From Ctena decussata (taxonomy: Eukaryota; Mollusca; Bivalvia; Lucinida; Lucinidae): 64,000 bases of DNA. Positions 21,658 to 33,043 of this stretch are shown here, in pieces; the first letter of the stretch is position 1, and every line of letters begins with the position of its first letter. Position numbers and translations under genes: made by a program. The notes below the pieces were generated by a model. It was not told the DNA's origin. It did not search any database and saw only the letters and a list, made by a program, of their open reading frames with translations. Location: NCBI GenBank assembly GCA_963989385.1, contig OZ022499.1:78915903-78979902 (forward strand), in the 5' to 3' direction.

Positions 21658-24600
21658 AAAACCAGAGGACCAATGGTCCTGTAGCTCACCTGCCACTTGG
21701 TCCTGGTATATATTTTAATGCTTTTATACATGTTTATAGCACCAGGGCAGGGGCAGATAATCCCCCTCCCTTGGGGATTAATGTTGAGTCCCAATTCTAT
21801 ATACCAAGCCACAAGGTCACTGGGCCTTTGGTTCTGGACAAAGATTTCTGAAGGGTTTTTATCATATATGGGCGTGGCGGCCACCATGTTCATGTGACCA
21901 TGACCATCTGAACAAACTTTGATTCCTTTGACCCAGTATTAAAGTTCCATATGAAATACAATAATCATTTGTATAAACTATGATATATACATACCGGTAC
22001 CAAGTTCCAAGGTTATAGGCCTTTCGGTTCTCGAGAAAAAGACGTTTGAAGAGCTTTTACCATATATGGGCATGGTGGCTATCTTGGTCAAGTGACCAAG
22101 ACCATCTGAACAAACTATGGTTCCTTTAAGCCGGTGAAGCTCCATATGAAATGTGGCTTCAATTGACCCTAGTGGCCTCTGAGAAGATGTTTGAAAATGT
22201 TAACGGGTGACAGAATCTCAATGACCTTGTACAAAAGTCAAAGAATGACCTTTACCATATCTTCATCTGGTCATTTAATCAACCATATATACCAAATATT
22301 GCACCTTAGACTTAAATAGTTTCTGAAAAATCCACTGTTTAAGCATTTTCCCATATAAAAGCCTACATAATGTACCAAAGTTGACAGTGTCATAAATTAG
22401 GTCAAGGTCAACGCACAATCATTTGTATAAACTATGATGGGCTTGAGTGCCCAAAGCTACATACCAAGTTTCAAGGTCATACGCCTTTCGGTTCTGGAGA
22501 AGAAGATTTTGAAGGGTTTTTACCATATATGGGCAAGGCGGCCATCTTGGACAAGACCCCAAGAACAAACTTTTATTCCCCGATCACACTTAAGACTCCA
22601 TATGAAATTTAGCTCAATCAAACCAGTGGTTTCAGAGGAGAAGATGTTTTGAAAATCATGATGACGGACAGACCGACAAAATGACCTTGACCTTCAGTGA
22701 CATAATATCTTCATCTGGTCATTTAGTTGACCATATATACCACGTATGGTACCTTAGACTTAAATAGTTTCTGAGAAATCCACTGTATAAGCGTTTTCCC
22801 ATATAAACGCCTAATGTACCAAAGTTGACCATGTCGTAAATTAGGTCAAGGTCAACGCAAGGTCATGCCCGATGCTACATACCAAGTTTCAAGGTAATAG
22901 GCCTTTTGGTTCTGGAGAAGAAGATTTTTGAAGAGTTTTTACCATATACGGGCATGGCGGCCTTCTTGGTCATGTGACACAGACCCCGGGTATAAACTTT
23001 AATTCCCCTATCCCACTGACACACCATATGAAATTTGGCTTCAATCTCACCAGTGGTTTCAGAGGAGATGTTTGAAAATCTTGATGACGGACAGACCGAC
23101 AAAATGACCTTGACCTTCAGTGACATAAAATCTTAATCTGGTCATTTAGTTGACCATATATACCACATATTGTACCTTACACTTAAATAGTTCCTGAGAA
23201 ATCCACTGTATAAGTGTTTTCCCATATAAAAGCCTAACATACCAAAAGTGACCATGTTGTAAATAAGGTCAAGGTCAAAGCAAGGTCATCATTTGTATAA
23301 ACTATGATGGGCCCACATGCCCAAAGCTACATACTAAGTTTCAAGGTCATAGGCCTTTTGGTTCTGGAGAAGACGATTTTTGAAAGTTTTTTACCATATA
23401 TGGGCATGGCGACCATCTTGGTCATGTGACCCAGATCCCAGGTATAAACTATCGTTCCCCCATCCCACTGAGACTCCATATGAAATATGGCTTCAATCGG
23501 CCCAGTGGTTTCAGAGGAGAAGATGTTTAAAAATCTTGATGACGGATGGTCCGACGGAATGACCTTGACCTTTATAGACATTATATCTTCATCTGGTCAT
23601 TTGGTCGACCATGTATACAACATATTGTACCTTAGACTTAAATAGATTCTGAGAAATCCACTGTTCAATTGTTTTTCCATATAAAAGCCTAACGTACCAA
23701 AGTTGACCATGCCGTAAATTAGATCAAGGTCAAAGCAAGGTCATCATTTGTATAAACTAGGATAAGCCGGTCTGCCCGATGCAACATACCAAGATTCAAG
23801 GTCATAGGCCTTTTGGTTCTGGAGAAGAAGAGTTTTGAAGGGTTTTTACCATATATGGGCATGGTGGCCATCTTGGTCATGTGACCCAGACCCTGGGTAT
23901 AAACTTTCGTTCCCCCATCCTACTGAGACTCCATATGAAATTTGGTGTCAATCGCCCCAGTGGTTTCAGAGGAGAAGATGTTTGAAAAACTTGACGACTG
24001 ATGGTCCGACGGAATGACCTTGACCTTAAGTGACATAATATCTTCATCTGGTCATTTAGTTGACCATATATACCACGTATGGTACCTTAGACTTAAATAG
24101 TTTCTGAGAAATCCACTGTTTAAGCGTTTTCCCATATAAACGCCTAATGTACCAAAGTTGACCATGTCGTAAATTAGGTCAAGGTCAACGCAAGGTCATG
24201 CCCGATGCTACATACCAAGTTTCAAGGTAATAGGCCTTTTGGTTCTGGAGAAGAAGATTTTTGAAGAGTTTTTACCATATACGGGCATGGCGGCCTTCTT
24301 GGTCATGTGACACAGACCCCGGGTATAAACTTTAATTCCCCTATCCCACTGACACACCATATGAAATTTGGCTTCAATCTCACCAGTGGTTTCAGAGGAG
24401 ATGTTTGAAAATCTTGATGACGGACAGACCGACAAAATGACCTTGACCTTCAGTGACATAAAATCTTAATCTGGTCATTTAGTTGACCATATATACCACA
24501 TATTGTACCTTACACTTAAATAGTTCCTGAGAAATCCACTGTATAAGTGTTTTCCCATATAAAAGCCTAACATACCAAAAGTGACCATGTTGTAAATAAG

Positions 24601-26298
24601 GTCAAGGTCAAAGCAAGGTCATCATTTGTATAAACTATGATGGGCCCACATGCCCAAAGCTACATACTAAGTTTCAAGGTCATAGGCCTTTTGGTTCTGG
24701 AGAAGACGATTTTTGAAAGTTTTTTACCATATATGGGCATGGCGACCATCTTGGTCATGTGACCCAGATCCCAGGTATAAACTATCGTTCCCCCATCCCA
24801 CTGAGACTCCATATGAAATATGGCTTCAATCGGCCCAGTGGTTTCAGAGGAGAAGATGTTTAAAAATCTTGATGACGGATGGTCCGACGGAATGACCTTG
24901 ACCTTTATAGACATTATATCTTCATCTGGTCATTTGGTCGACCATGTATACAACATATTGTACCTTAGACTTAAATAGATTCTGAGAAATCCACTGTTCA
25001 ATTGTTTTTCCATATAAAAGCCTAACGTACCAAAGTTGACCATGCCGTAAATTAGATCAAGGTCAAAGCAAGGTCATCATTTGTATAAACTAGGATAAGC
25101 CGGTCTGCCCGATGCAACATACCAAGATTCAAGGTCATAGGCCTTTTGGTTCTGGAGAAGAAGAGTTTTGAAGGGTTTTTACCATATATGGGCATGGTGG
25201 CCATCTTGGTCATGTGACCCAGACCCTGGGTATAAACTTTCGTTCCCCCATCCTACTGAGACTCCATATGAAATTTGGTGTCAATCGCCCCAGTGGTTTC
25301 AGAGGAGAAGATGTTTGAAAAACTTGACGACTGATGGTCCGACGGAATGACCTTGACCTTAAGTGACATAATATCTTCATCTGGTCATTTAGTCGACCAT
25401 GTATACCAAGTATTGTACCTTAGACTTAAATAGTTTCTGAGAAATCCACTGTTTAAGCGTTTTCCCATATAAAAGCCAAACGTATTAAAGTTGACCATGC
25501 CGTAAATTAGGTCAAGGTCAATGCAAGGTCATGATTTGTACAAACTATGATGGGCCAGCATGCCCAATGCTACATACCAAGTTTCAAGGTCATAGGCCTT
25601 TTCGTTCTGGAGAAAATGATTTTTGAAGGGTTTTAACCATATATGGGCATGGCGGCCATCTTGGTCATGTGACCCAGACCCCGGGTAAAAACTATAGTTC
25701 CCCCATCCCACTGAGACTCCATATGAAATTTGGCTTCAAGCCCAGTGGTTTCAGAGGAGAAGATGTTTAAAAATCTTGACGACGGATGGTCCGACGGAAT
25801 GACCTTGACCTTTAGTGACATAATATCTTCATCTGGTCATTTAGTCGACCATGTATACCAAGTATTGTACCTTAGACTTAAATAGTTTTTGAGAAATCCA
25901 CTGTTTAAGATTTTTCCCATATAAAAGCCTAAGGTACCAAAGTTGACCATGCCCTAAATTAGGTCAAGGTCAACGCAAGGTCATCATTTGTACAAACTAT
26001 GATGGGCCCGCATGCCCAATGCTACATACCAAGTTTCAAGGTCATCGGCCTTTTGGTTCTTGAAAAGAAGATTTTTGAAGGGTTTTTACCATATATGGAC
26101 GTGGCGGCCATCTTGGTCATGTGACCCAGATACCCGGAACAAACTTTCGTTCCCCCGACCTAGGTAGGCTCCATATGAAATATGGCTTCAATCGGCCCAG
26201 TGGTTTCAGAGGAGAAGATGTTTAAAAATGTTGACGGACGACGGATGCCTGGCTATACTATAAGCTCACCTATGAGCCTAAAGGCTCAGGTGAGCTAA
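21658..26298 (+). mobile_element. Hairpin-ended element B (AGCTCACC type), about 4.6 kb
   Basis: The start ACCAGAGGACCAATGGTCCT (hairpin GGACC/GGTCC) is followed by GTAGCTCACCTG. The end is GACGGACGACGG, a GAGCCTAAAGGCTC hairpin and AGGTGAGCTAA at 26298. Between them are about ten tandem units of roughly 445 bp, each with ACCATATATGGGC, GTCATGTGACC, CCATATGAAATTTGG, AATGACCTTGACCTT and GGTCAAGGTCAACGCAAGG. It is in opposite orientation to element A. The ORFs of 60-97 codons recur with the unit and are not conserved genes. Confidence 0.88.
22699..25390 (+). repeat. 1,333-bp higher-order tandem duplication inside element B
   Basis: Two copies, about 22699-24031 and 24032-25364, look identical wherever I compared them apart from single-base differences near the junction. 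Each consists of three of the 445-bp units, which themselves differ clearly. The copies are therefore a recent block duplication of a trimer on top of older units. Confidence 0.88.
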
Positions 26299-26300
26299 AA

Positions 26301-27984
26301 ATATTAAGGGGTCAAACTTTTACCCTGTGATTTCTGGAACATTTCAACATTTGGTAAAACTAGAAAATGTGTTAATGAAACACTATGCCCCCAACTGCAT
26401 GCTTGCCTCTAAAGAAGGTTCATCCAATAATGTATGTCATAAAGGGGTATAACTCAACATAGTAGTTTTAGAATTGGCTATAAAGCTAAACAAGTCATCT
26501 ACACCTTGGTTTGTAACTGTATGACGAATATAAAGATCATAGCTTGTGGGGTTCTTCAGACATTTTGTTCACAAGCTTGTTCCTATAAAAATTGCCTATG
26601 TCCGAAACAGTGGAATAACTCAACCAAAAATTTATGAAATAGGCTCAAAAGTTAATTAGATCATCTACACCTTGATCTATAACTGTGTGCCAAATATCAG
26701 GATCCTAGCTTAAGCGGTTCTTCAGATATTTTGGTCACAAGGTTATTCCTATAGAAAATGCATGTCTGAAAAAGGGAAATAACTCAACCATAAATTTACG
26801 AAATATGCTCAAAAGTTAATCAGTTCATCTACATCTTAGTTCAAACCTGTATGCAAAATATCAGGACCCTAGCTTAAGCGGTTTTTCAGATATTTTAGTC
26901 ACAAGGTTATGCATATAGAAAATGCATATGTCCGAAAAAGGGAAATAACTCAACCAAAAATTTATGAAACATGCTCAAAAGTTAATCACTTCATCTACAC
27001 CCTAGTCCAAACAGGTATGCCAAATATCAGGACCATAGCTTCAGTGGCTCTTCAGATATTTTGGTCACAAGATTTTTCCTACATAAAATGCCTATGTCCG
27101 AAAAAGGGAAAACTCAACCAAAAATTTATGAAATATGCTCAAAAGTTAATCAGTCTATCTACACCTTGGTCTATAACTGTGTGCCAAATATCAGGATCCT
27201 AGCTTAAGCGGTTCTTCAGATATTTTGGTCACAAGATTTTTCCTATACAAAATGCCTATGTCCGAAAAAGGTAAATAACTCCTGAACGACAAGACTGGGG
27301 GAGTAAAAAAAAATACGGGTCCACTTATTTTTCATTTACATGCCACATATAAGATTTCAAGCTCCTAGCATAAGCGGTTCTTGAGTTTCCCAGCTGCCAA
27401 AAAGTGTTACGGACAGATGGACGGACAGACAGGCCCAAACCAATATGCCCCCTCAACTTCACCGAAGTTGGGGGCATAATAAATCATTTCTACCTTCCAT
27501 TTCCTTCATTTTGCAAGTCTTATACACATAAAGTTTGAAACTGTATCCTTTATCTTGACCAAGTTCAGACTTCAATTCACACTACCCTCAAAATCAAAGT
27601 GGTCAGAAGTCCATAAAGAGCAAATTCACAAAAAAATTTTATTTTACCAATTCATGATTTTTTTTTGGCAAAATTGCTCAATAGTCATCAAATTTAGTCA
27701 TTTTTAAGGTCAGCAAGCTGTAACATGTTTAAAATTCATAGCAATTTTAGAAGTTATGCCCGTCCAAACTGACACCCTATCAATTCTCTATGGGAATTCA
27801 AACTACTTTCATTTTAGGGGTAGTTTGAATTAAAGCCTGGACTTGGTCAAGACAAAGGCTATACGCTCAAGCTACGTGTGTATAAAACTTGCAAAATGAA
27901 TAAAATGGAAGGTAGAAATGATTTATTACACCAAATGTTTGAAATTTCCAGAAATCGCAGGGTAAAAGATTGACCCCTAATATT
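26301..27984. mobile_element. Long inverted-repeat MITE split by a nested element
   Basis: The left arm begins AATATTAAGGGGTCAA at 26300 and continues after an insertion at 27478-27610. The right arm ends TTGACCCCTAATATT at 27984. The arms match for about 190 bases each when the nested segment 26356-27477 is skipped, including AATAAATCATTTCTACCTTC and its complement near 27910-27930. The middle (about 27610-27780) is non-repetitive. Confidence 0.8.
26356..27477 (+). mobile_element. Hairpin-ended element K (GGGGCATA type), nested
   Basis: It begins AAAACTAGAAAATG, then ACACTATGCCCCC. It holds five or so units of about 170 bp with CATCTACACCTTGGTC and CAGATATTTTGGTCACAAG, a GGACGGACAGAC tract, then TATGCCCCCTCAACTTC and its complement GAAGTTGGGGGCATA. 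It sits in the left arm of the inverted-repeat MITE, whose intact right arm shows the empty site. Non-coding. Confidence 0.82.
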
Positions 27985-28330
27985 TTTTTAGAGTATATTA
28001 TTTTAGGTGTCCCATTTTTTTAATTTTTTTAGGCAGTCCTATGGAGAGGAAACCAGGGTCAGTTTGGACCTGAAGATACTATGATACCAGGGTATAAAAG
28101 AATAACAAGAATGTTCTGTTTATTTGTTTTTTATTCATATTTCAGATGTCAAGGTAGCAAGCAGCAAATCTGCCACCCAAAATTCTCATATGCCACCAGT
28201 CCTGAAGAAAAAGTGGGTGGCAAAAGGTTGCTACATGTATCTAGGAATTGTTTAGTAAAAGTTAATTTCTTGGAAGAAATAGCTGATTTTCATTAAAATA
28301 CTGCTTCTATGTGTAAGACTTAACACACTT
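27985..28330. other. No recognised feature
   Basis: AT-rich. A 71-codon ORF at 28081-28296 has no motif I recognise. Words such as GCTACCAG/GCCACC recur loosely. Confidence 0.35.
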
Positions 28331-28371
28331 CCATAAGGTCAAAGGCATTATCAATGCCTTTGACTTTATGG
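28331..28371. repeat. 41-bp palindrome
   Basis: CCATAAGGTCAAAGGCATT and its complement flank ATC, with one mismatch per arm. Probably a short foldback remnant. Confidence 0.75.
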
Positions 28372-28583
28372 AATTTTGTTTGGTCATAAATCAGACAACT
28401 GCTGAGTGGCAAGAGGAGTGTTTATTGCCTCCAGTTTTTGCTACCAGGTTTGTGAAATTTGCTACTAGCTTTTCTACCTGGCAGTAAGTACTTGCTACCT
28501 GCAAAAAAAGTTAATTTATATCACTGGATGTATTATTGGAGAACATAAATAGAGACAAACAGTTCCGCCATTTCCTAATAACA

Positions 28584-29119
28584 CCCTAAGTATTGGGACA
28601 TTTCTGCCATAGCAAATAGTGCAGATTCTTAATGGTACAATCTGACTGTGTTCTGCACTGTTTGCCAGTCATGAAACTGTTTTATAAACAGTGGACTTAT
28701 TCAAGTGATCATTTAAAATGAAATTTATAAAACAAGCCTTCGGCGAGTTTCATAAATTTCATATGAAATGACCACAAGTGTAAGATTCTGTTTATCATAA
28801 GACCCTTTAGAATGGGATTTTAACGCCTTCAAACTGAACAGTATCCCAATAAGAAAACACAGTGCTGACATGGACATTGTCAATGACGTTATGTGTATGC
28901 GCCAAGTTATTACACGTGTGGTCTTACGATTTTTATGACATGTTATTAACAGTGACGTCACAGGATAAAACTAATTTGATAGTTTTTACTTTTCCCTGCC
29001 ACATAAGCTTCTTTATTAGTCATACCTAAGCACTTTGATATAATATTGACCAGCTTATTCAAAACCCTAAGTGGTCAAAAGTTATGCACTGGATAGGTGG
29101 AAATGTCCCAATATTTAGG
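28584..29119. mobile_element. Possible TIR element, CCTAAGTATTGGGACATTTC ends
   Basis: A 24-base segment from 28585 (CCTAAGTATTGGGACATTTC) is matched in reverse at 29096-29119 with three mismatches. An inner palindrome, AATGAAATTTATAAAACA with TTTCATAAATTTCAT, lies at 28717-28765. No clear target duplication and no transposase. Confidence 0.5.
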
Positions 29120-29534
29120 ATAATGAAGAACCTATATTGGCTGTAGTACATATCTGATTTGCCTACATGTTTTTTCCCTCCATTAAAAAACTCCCGTTTC
29201 GACTCCTCAGATTTTAAATATAAATTAAGCTTATATAAATTAACATGTTCATAAAAATGTCGTAACATTTTTACTTCTTAGGTACTTTTCATATAATATT
29301 TCATGTAGATACTTTGCGACAGTAGACATTCTGGGAGTAATATTTTGGAGGATACTTTTTGAAAATAGATATCATGAGACTATCCAGTTTCTTCAGAGTA
29401 GCTCAAAAAGCGTTGATCAAGCAGACCATGTTTGTCAAACACATACCCTATTTATTCAGCTATAAAACAGGGGTTTCCCCTCTCTAGAACGGCCTCAAAT
29501 ATCTAATTAAGACTGTTAAGTTCTCTTATGAGAT

Positions 29535-29622
29535 GGGTTTTCCCTTCCAAAACAATCCCCAAAATCTAGATCCATCTTAGGATGGATCTAGATATTTGAT
29601 ATTGTTTTGGAAGGGAAAACCC
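29535..29622. repeat. 88-bp imperfect palindrome
   Basis: The outer arms GGGTTTTCCCTTCCAAAACA pair with the complementary right end, and the inner arms ATCTAGATCCATC/GATGGATCTAGAT pair around TTA. A partial relative (CTCAAATAT...ATGGGTTTTTCTCTTCC) is at 52990-53050. Confidence 0.8.
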
Positions 29623-29654
29623 TGTCTTATAACTGAAGAAATAAGGTACTGCAG

Positions 29655-29892
29655 TTAAGGTGAATAGGTACACCTCAATGTTTTTCTGCTGTTTTTACAA
29701 AGGGCAACAACTTATGATCCCCTGTTTGTTTCCCTGGGAAAACATTCCAAAATTGGGTCTCCTCTTATAGGAAAGAATTTGCTCCTCCAAGAGGAGCATG
29801 TTCTTCCCTTTTAGGGTTGAGCCTTACTGAGAAGCTATGGGAAAAAGAAATGGTAGAGATGCTTACTTTGACAGTGTACCCGTTCACCTTAA
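29655..29892. mobile_element. Palindromic MITE, TTAAGGTGAATAGGTAC ends, copy 1
   Basis: The element opens TTAAGGTGAATAGGTACAC and closes GTGTACCCGTTCACCTTAA. The arms hold GGCAACAACTTATGAT and AAGAATTTGCTCCTCC, and pairing extends to the centre at about 29790. Non-coding, 238 bp. Confidence 0.8.
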
Positions 29893-29921
29893 CAAGAGCT
29901 GTTATACAACAGGGTAGTGCA

Positions 29922-30060
29922 CCATAGCTGAGTGGTTAGAGCCACTCGGTTATGGTGCAGAAAGTCACCAAAGGTTGTGAGATCGAAACCAGGCTGCGCC
30001 ATCAGACGACTGTAAAACTCTCCATGTCAACCCAGCAGTAAATGGGTACCTTTTTCAAAT
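29922..30060 (+). mobile_element. tRNA-derived SINE fragment
   Basis: An A-box TAGCTGAGTGG at about 29927 and a degenerate B-box (GAGATCGAAACC) at about 29977 are spaced as in a class-II tRNA with a variable arm. The body continues to about 30085, where another SINE is inserted. It is not a functional tRNA. Confidence 0.55.
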
Positions 30061-30085
30061 CAGGGAAAAGGATTCAGCAAAAGGA

Positions 30086-30649
30086 TTGGATTGGATTGAA
30101 TTGTTGCTTAACGTCCACGGTAAACAACTATGGTCATGTCGGGACGGTCAGTTAACCTAACCACACTGTTCCTGGTTGGTTGGTTGGTTGATTTGATGCT
30201 TAACGTCCACGGTAAACAACTAAGGTCATGTCGGGACGGTCAGTTAACCTAACCACACTATTCCTGGGCAGGCTTAGACCTCCTAAGCGGTTAACCAGTA
30301 CTAAGTGCACATACTTTCGCCAGTAACTGACAACTGCCCTTCTTGAATCAGCGGAAGGAGAAACGAAAGTATGTGGCCAGACCGGGATTCGAACCCAGGA
30401 CCTCTGACTTACGAGTCAGGTGCCCTACCGATTGCGCTACCCGGCCTGGCACACTGTTCCTGGGCAGGCTTAGACCTCCTAAGCGGTTAACCAGTACTAA
30501 GTGCACATACTTTCGCCAGTAACTGACAAATGCCCTTCTTGAATCAGCGGAAGGAGAAACGAATGTATGTGGCCAGACCGGGTTTCGAACCCAGGACCTC
30601 TGACTTATGAGTCAGGTGCCCTACCGATTGCGCTACGCGGCCCGGCCTG
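30086..30649 (-). mobile_element. Outer tRNA-headed SINE with 12-bp target duplication
   Basis: TCAGCAAAAGGA occurs at 30074-30085 and 30650-30661. Read on the minus strand, the head at 30572-30645 has A-box TAGCGCAATCGG and B-box GGTTCGAAACC. The body includes TTAACCGCTTAGGAGG and TGACCGTCCCGACATGACC, and the tail is CAATCCAATCCAATCC. It is split by a second SINE of the same family at 30176-30449. Confidence 0.88.
30176..30449 (-). mobile_element. Inner SINE of the same family, nested
   Basis: CACACTGTTCCTGG flanks it at 30162-30175 and 30450-30463, a 14-bp duplication of the outer SINE body. The head (minus strand, about 30364-30445) reads GGCCGGGTAGCGCAATCGG with B-box GGTTCGAATCC. The anticodon arm CTGACTCGTAAGTCAG does not give a normal 7-base loop with a 5-bp stem. 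The tail is ACCAACCAACCAACCA. Confidence 0.9.
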
Positions 30650-30661
30650 TCAGCAAAAGGA

Positions 30662-31076
30662 GAGGGATGGGCTCTACCTTTCATCTTTCATCCGCTGTAC
30701 CTAAGATACAGTGGGCCTCTAACTACCACTGTCCCTACGGCTTTTAGGCCATAGGAAACCTTCACCTTTACCATTTTTAGTGCAATTCTAAGGTCTGGCA
30801 GGACACTGTCAAAAGCGCTTCAACTGAAAACATCCATAAGTGGAAGCCAAGGTGATACAGACGGTGGGACGACAAAAATCACTTTTCTTGTACTTTTGTA
30901 TGAAAGTACCAGCTCTTCTAGTCTTTTTTTATGCAATGGCAGCAAAACTGCTGGTCCAATATAGGTCGGGAAATGTCAAATTAGGGTTTTATTGCCCTTC
31001 GTCATATTTTTTTTTTTTTTCTATCTGATCTACTTCCTACAATGACTTAGCTAACAGAAGACTCATCAGATACAGA
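30662..31076. other. No recognised feature
   Basis: Non-coding. A 62-codon ORF at 30840-31028 ends in a poly-T run and has no motif. Confidence 0.35.
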
Positions 31077-31318
31077 TGAGCCACGAAACGACAAAACCAA
31101 AGAAGTGGCATGGTGTGGCCAGCGAAGACTCAGATCAGCCTGGGCATCCGCCCAGTCTGATCAGAGTCTTCACTGTCCGCACAGAGATAGCTTAGACCTT
31201 TAGCTACCCTTTAAGCTCACAGCGAAGACTCTGATCGGACTGGGTGGATGCCCAGGGCGATCTGAGGCTTTGCCTGGCACACTTGCCAGTTTGTTGGTTT
31301 TGTTGTGCCGCGGCTCAA
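31077..31318. mobile_element. Palindromic MITE of ATGAGCC...GGCTCAT family, copy 1
   Basis: The ends ATGAGCCACGAAACGACAAAA and TTTTGTTGTGCCGCGGCTCA are complementary with a few changes. The arms carry AGATCAGCCTGGGCATCC and its counterpart. Other copies are at 33475, 34384 and 60393, with a half copy at 46775. Confidence 0.8.
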
Positions 31319-31380
31319 ATAAATACACATGTAAATACAGCAAATACTGAACCCTAAATATTCAAACACCTCAGCCATTT

Positions 31381-31488
31381 CCCAGCGGGCACAGGACGTC
31401 GAAATGACATCGTACTGACGTCGATGTGACATCATTACATCGCATTGACGTCAGTACGACGTCATTTCAACCTTATGTGCTTGCTGGG
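31381..31488. mobile_element. 108-bp CRE-rich foldback MITE, copy 2
   Basis: Same length and plan as 19040-19147: CCCAGCGGGCACAGGACGTC to a complementary right end, with TGACGTC/GACGTCA words along both arms. It has more substitutions, several turning ACGTC into ACATC as expected of CpG decay. Confidence 0.82.
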
Positions 31489-32394
31489 TTCAGTGATATA
31501 TACTGTAAAAATTCTAAATACAGGGATAAAGGCTTAATAACACTTCAGAAACTGAGGGTGAGGTTGGGCCTGTAAAATCGATTTAAGCCCCCCAGTAATT
31601 CATTACTGACCGTTCCAAGGTGGTAGTTCTGTTGTGGTTCTCTGTTGCCTGTGTTTGGTGTCAGAGTTTCTGTGATGTTTTACCTTATGTATGTTCTTAT
31701 TATTTTTGGTTCGGTTTGGGTTGCTGAGTGGCCACCTTTTGGGAACAAGCTGCTCACTCGGTTGGCCATATGTTCTCTGTATCTTGATTATTTGTAATCT
31801 TAGTTGTTTCCAACTATGGTTTGAGGGCTGGATTTGGATTTTGATTGTTTCAGTTCCTGGTCTTTGCATACTTTTTACTTTTACCATTTCCAATCAGGGG
31901 CCCACACTGCCAAAAATGAGTATTTTACATTGGGTATACATGTATAGGCATTTTCTAAAACAATTTAGGGGCCCAGCCCAACATTCAGGGGCTGTGGGCG
32001 ACTGGGCCCCAGTTAGTCTTTATCCCTGAAATATTGGCAAAAATAGGTTGAAGGAAACAGTGCAGATCCAGATCAGACTGCTCACAAAGGGCAATATTTC
32101 GAGTATACACCCTCTTAGGCCTGGCCAAACATGTAAAGGCCCACCATTTGTGTATGTGGATGAAGGCCCATACCAGCCTGCTCAGCCATCAAATCTGACT
32201 GGTATATATAGACAGGTTTCCCCTTCGTTCAGTCTGATCAAAGTTTTCACTGTTCATGGTGGTAATTCTTTGTTATGATAAATACCATAATGAATCCAAA
32301 TACTGGTCAGAAGTGCCTAAGCAAACATTATGGACCCAGATCTGAGGATCAGTCTGATCAGGGTATGCACAGTTGAATATTCTGCCAGTAATGT
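31489..32394. other. No recognised gene
   Basis: Two overlapping opposing ORFs (31603-31893 minus, 31691-32029 plus) show no domain. Scattered GATCAGACTG/GATCAGGGT words around 32065 and 32350 resemble decayed members of the GATCAG MITE families. Confidence 0.4.
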
Positions 32395-32802
32395 TTAAGG
32401 TGAATGGGTACACCTCTAAGTTTTTCTCAAATTTTTCCAAAGGGGGGCAACTATTGTGACTTCCTGTTTGCATCCCTGAGAGATGAAATCCTTCCAAAAT
32501 GGGATCTACTGATAATAACTCTTTCTTTTAACCCTTTTAGCACCATAAAGCAGACAACAAAATTTACGTCTGCAAAGTTTGAAAAAATACCTTATCCAAG
32601 ACATTTCGTATTGAGAATTCAAAGACTAGAGGGCAAATAGTGTAGATCTAGATGAGGCAGCACATCAGGATCTACGCTGTTTGCAAATTATGTTATTTTC
32701 ATCACTGGTGCTTTAAGTGTTAAGAGTTGATCCCACCCAGAAGAGAGTCCAAGAAGAAAATACAAGAGCTGCTTCTCGTGAAAGAGAACCCATTCACTCT
32801 AA
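32395..32802. mobile_element. Palindromic MITE of TTAAGGTGAATGGGTAC family, copy 2, with nested MITE
   Basis: It begins TTAAGGTGAATGGGTACACC and ends AACCCATTCACTCTAA. At about 32522-32722 it is interrupted by a different palindromic element with AGCACCATAAAGCAGAC and GCTGTTTGC words. Confidence 0.7.
32522..32722. mobile_element. AGCACCATAAAGCAGAC-type MITE, copy 1
   Basis: It carries TTTTAGCACCATAAAGCAGAC, ACGTCTGCAAA, TGAGAATTCAAAGACTAGAGG and a GTAGATCTAGATGAGG half-hairpin. An inverted relative lies at 32838-33043, so the two form a large inverted pair. Confidence 0.65.
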
Positions 32803-32837
32803 TACATTGCTGTGCAGTAACTACCATAACTGTTAAT

Positions 32838-33043
32838 TCTTTAAGCCCCAGTGACGAAATTAGCAAAATTTCCAAGCAGCGTAGATCCTGATGAGGCGGC
32901 TCATAATGAGCCGCCTCATCTAGATCTACACTGTTTGCCCTCTAGTCTTTGAATTCTCAATATGAAATGTCTTGAACAAGGCATTTTTAAAATTTTTGCA
33001 GACGTAAAATTTGCCGTCTGCTTTTTGGTGCTTAAAGAGTTAA
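32838..33043. mobile_element. AGCACCATAAAGCAGAC-type MITE, copy 2 (inverted)
   Basis: Complementary to 32522-32722 through CCTCTAGTCTTTGAATTCTCA and GTCTGCTTTTTGGTGCTTAA. It retains the full central hairpin TGAGGCGGCTCATAATGAGCCGCCTCA at about 32892-32919, which copy 1 has only in decayed form. Confidence 0.68.

Noticed and set aside
22875..25821. Series of similar 60-97 codon ORFs as a gene family
   Set aside because: They recur with each tandem unit on both strands and in several frames, show no domain, and follow repeat sequence rather than codon constraint.
30364..30445. tRNA gene (Thr-CGT-like) on the minus strand
   Set aside because: A- and B-boxes are present, but the anticodon arm does not form a 5-bp stem with a 7-base loop, and the sequence is the head of a SINE with a target duplication.
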